Notes under the pieces: generated by a model
Told to the model about the DNA's origin: nothing
What the model saw: only the letters and a program-made list of their open reading frames with translations
The model's database searches: none
DNA from: Vespula vulgaris
Taxonomy: Eukaryota; Arthropoda; Insecta; Hymenoptera; Vespidae
NCBI RefSeq assembly: GCF_905475345.1
Contig: NC_066594.1
Location: 5,579,001-5,643,000 of the forward strand
Length of the DNA stretch: 64,000 nucleotides
Reading direction: 5' to 3'
Program-made: the position numbers and the translations under genes
Part shown: piece by piece, positions 63,011 to 64,000 of the stretch
How the letters are laid out: the number at the start of each line of letters is the position of its first letter
How positions within the stretch are numbered: position 1 is the first letter of the stretch

Positions 63011-63194
63011 TGTGCAATATAACGCTGGATAGCAGATTGTTATTCAGTAAATCGGATCGTGGTTTTGGACAAATAAAATCGCCCTATCTCGAAGGTCCTT
63101 CAAGGTGTACGTATAGATTCGTCCCGGATACTGGACAGAGAGTCGAATTACAAATCTATCGTCTAGTTTCCATCGGACGTCACAACGGCTCCGC
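63011..63194 (+). CDS. Exon 3 of the SOL-1-like gene: start of the first CUB domain (gene continues off the right edge)
   Basis: The acceptor is CTTTTTGCAG (63001-63010) and the donor is GTAAGT (63195). Two bases complete a Met codon with exon 2, then 60 codons follow, then two bases of an Ala codon (phase 2). The protein starts CNITLDSRLLFSKSDR and shows the CUB signature: an opening Cys, G-Q-I-K-S-P-Y, then C-T-Y-R-F, then R-V-E-L-Q-I-Y about 40 residues in. CUB domains are about 110 residues long, so roughly half is here and the rest must lie in exon 4 outside the window. N-I-T and N-G-S are potential N-glycosylation sites. In C. elegans the CUB protein SOL-1 associates with the AMPA-type receptor GLR-1 and shapes its gating, and homologues have been reported from flies and honey bee. 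I consider this the best family match. Other CUB proteins such as Neto remain possible because Neto also starts with CUB domains. Confidence 0.88.
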
Positions 63195-64000
63195 GTAAGT
63201 AGCTTTCTATGTTACCGTATACTATCCTCCATCTTGCCGTTCGTCGTCATTGCAAGGTGAAGATCGAACGTATGCCTTTCGTCCATTTTGGTTCTAACAT
63301 TACATCGTTCCCAAATGAAAAAATAAGGACGATCGATCTCGAAGGATTTGTTTTTTTTTTCGTTTCAAAAATTTATACAAGAATAAGGATATTAAAAATC
63401 TTTTCTATCGTAAGAAAATATTGTTGTACGTGATTCGTTCGATCCGAAGTTACTCAATTAATATCAATCCAAATCGTCTCAACTTTGATTCGACTTTATA
63501 CGTCTAATTTCCGTGCGCGTATCTTATTAATTTATCAATGAACGTTCGAATACGCACGACAGATTTTGCAAAAAGAATATTAAAACCGTAGAAAATGCGA
63601 TATTAAAAGAATAAAGGAATCGATGATTGTGTACAAGATGAAAATCAGGGAAACTTCTCTGGAGAATAACTTTTATTTAACTGTAGGAAAATCTCTTGAA
63701 ACTGTTATAAGAGAACCCTTTCGTACTTAGAGAAAGAGATTTAAGAGCTTAGCTCTTAGCTGGCTGCTCGTTTGATCAAATATGATCGTCGATGGCCGTT
63801 CATACCAATAGCCGTTTCAATTTATCATAGTTCTGGTTCTTATCGACTGATCATCATTGTTCTTGAGTCTCGATTCGAGAGAAGAAGAAAGAAAAAAAGA
63901 GAGAAAGAGAGAGAAAGAGAAATGGTTCAAGAGAGTTAAAAGAAAAAAAAAAGGACTAACTACTTCTGAAGGCGTTCACCGTACTGTTAGCTTTATCCAA
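63195..64000 (+). other. Intron 3 of the SOL-1-like gene, 5' part
   Basis: It opens with GTAAGT in phase 2 and runs off the window. It holds a short hairpin at 63742-63758 (8-base arms) and a GA-rich tract near 63880-63922. No further coding exon of the CUB domain is visible. Confidence 0.8.

Larger units (their letters stand above)
30541..64000 (+). other. Partial gene span: SOL-1-like CUB protein, 5' end complete, 3' end outside window
   Basis: The span covers three coding exons: 44 codons, 1 split codon, 57 codons, 1 split codon and 60 codons, about 163 residues before the edge. Introns are phase 1, 1 and 2. The proposed product is a neuronal type I membrane or secreted protein that works beside ionotropic glutamate receptors at synapses. 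The role comes from the SOL-1 family and is not visible in this DNA. No transmembrane segment after the signal peptide is seen yet and it would be expected near the missing C terminus. Confidence 0.5.

Noticed and set aside
1..64000. Search for transposons, CRISPR arrays, rRNA genes and microRNA seeds
   Set aside because: No terminal inverted repeats with target duplications, transposase motifs, spaced direct repeats, rRNA cores or known insect microRNA sequences were recognised by eye; a profile search would be needed to exclude old fragments.

Overview
This window looks like insect nuclear DNA. It is AT-rich and CpG-containing, has GT-AG introns and very few coding exons, and is crowded with (CT)n/(GA)n microsatellites. 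That texture, together with the protein it encodes, suggests an arthropod and most likely Hymenoptera (bee, ant or wasp). This is an inference, and the species cannot be named from sequence alone.

One gene can be supported: the 5' part of a + strand gene for a secreted or membrane-anchored CUB-domain protein. Exon 1 (30541-30673) carries the start codon and signal peptide. Exon 2 (61124-61297) carries a compact cysteine-rich segment. Exon 3 (63011-63194) begins the first CUB domain, and the gene runs off the right edge. All three exons have GTAAGT donors, and the junctions keep one reading frame: intron 1 is phase 1, intron 2 phase 1, intron 3 phase 2. The first intron is 30,450 bp. The layout of signal peptide, Cys-rich region and CUB resembles SOL-1 (suppressor of lurcher protein 1), an auxiliary subunit of AMPA/kainate-type glutamate receptors. 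That family name is tentative because only the first part of one CUB domain is visible.

Layout: 1 to about 29.5 kb is upstream DNA with no gene I can recognise. It holds many microsatellites and a few isolated open frames or exon-like segments (5263-5502, 7816-7996, 13336-13441, 22866-22899, 25079-25140) that are unproven. The interval 29.57-30.54 kb is the probable leader and promoter-proximal region, and includes a possible alternative first exon (29568-29697) that is in phase with exon 2. From 30.67 to 61.12 kb is the giant first intron, which contains simple repeats, palindromes, possible recursive-splice sites and three unexplained open frames (43949-44214 +, 54150-54674 +, 40480-41037 -). 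From 61.3 kb to the end are exon 2 to intron 3.

No rRNA, tRNA, CRISPR array, bacterial operon or intact transposon was recognised. Most long open frames run through polypyrimidine repeats and are artefacts of Ser-Leu or Arg-Glu repeats.
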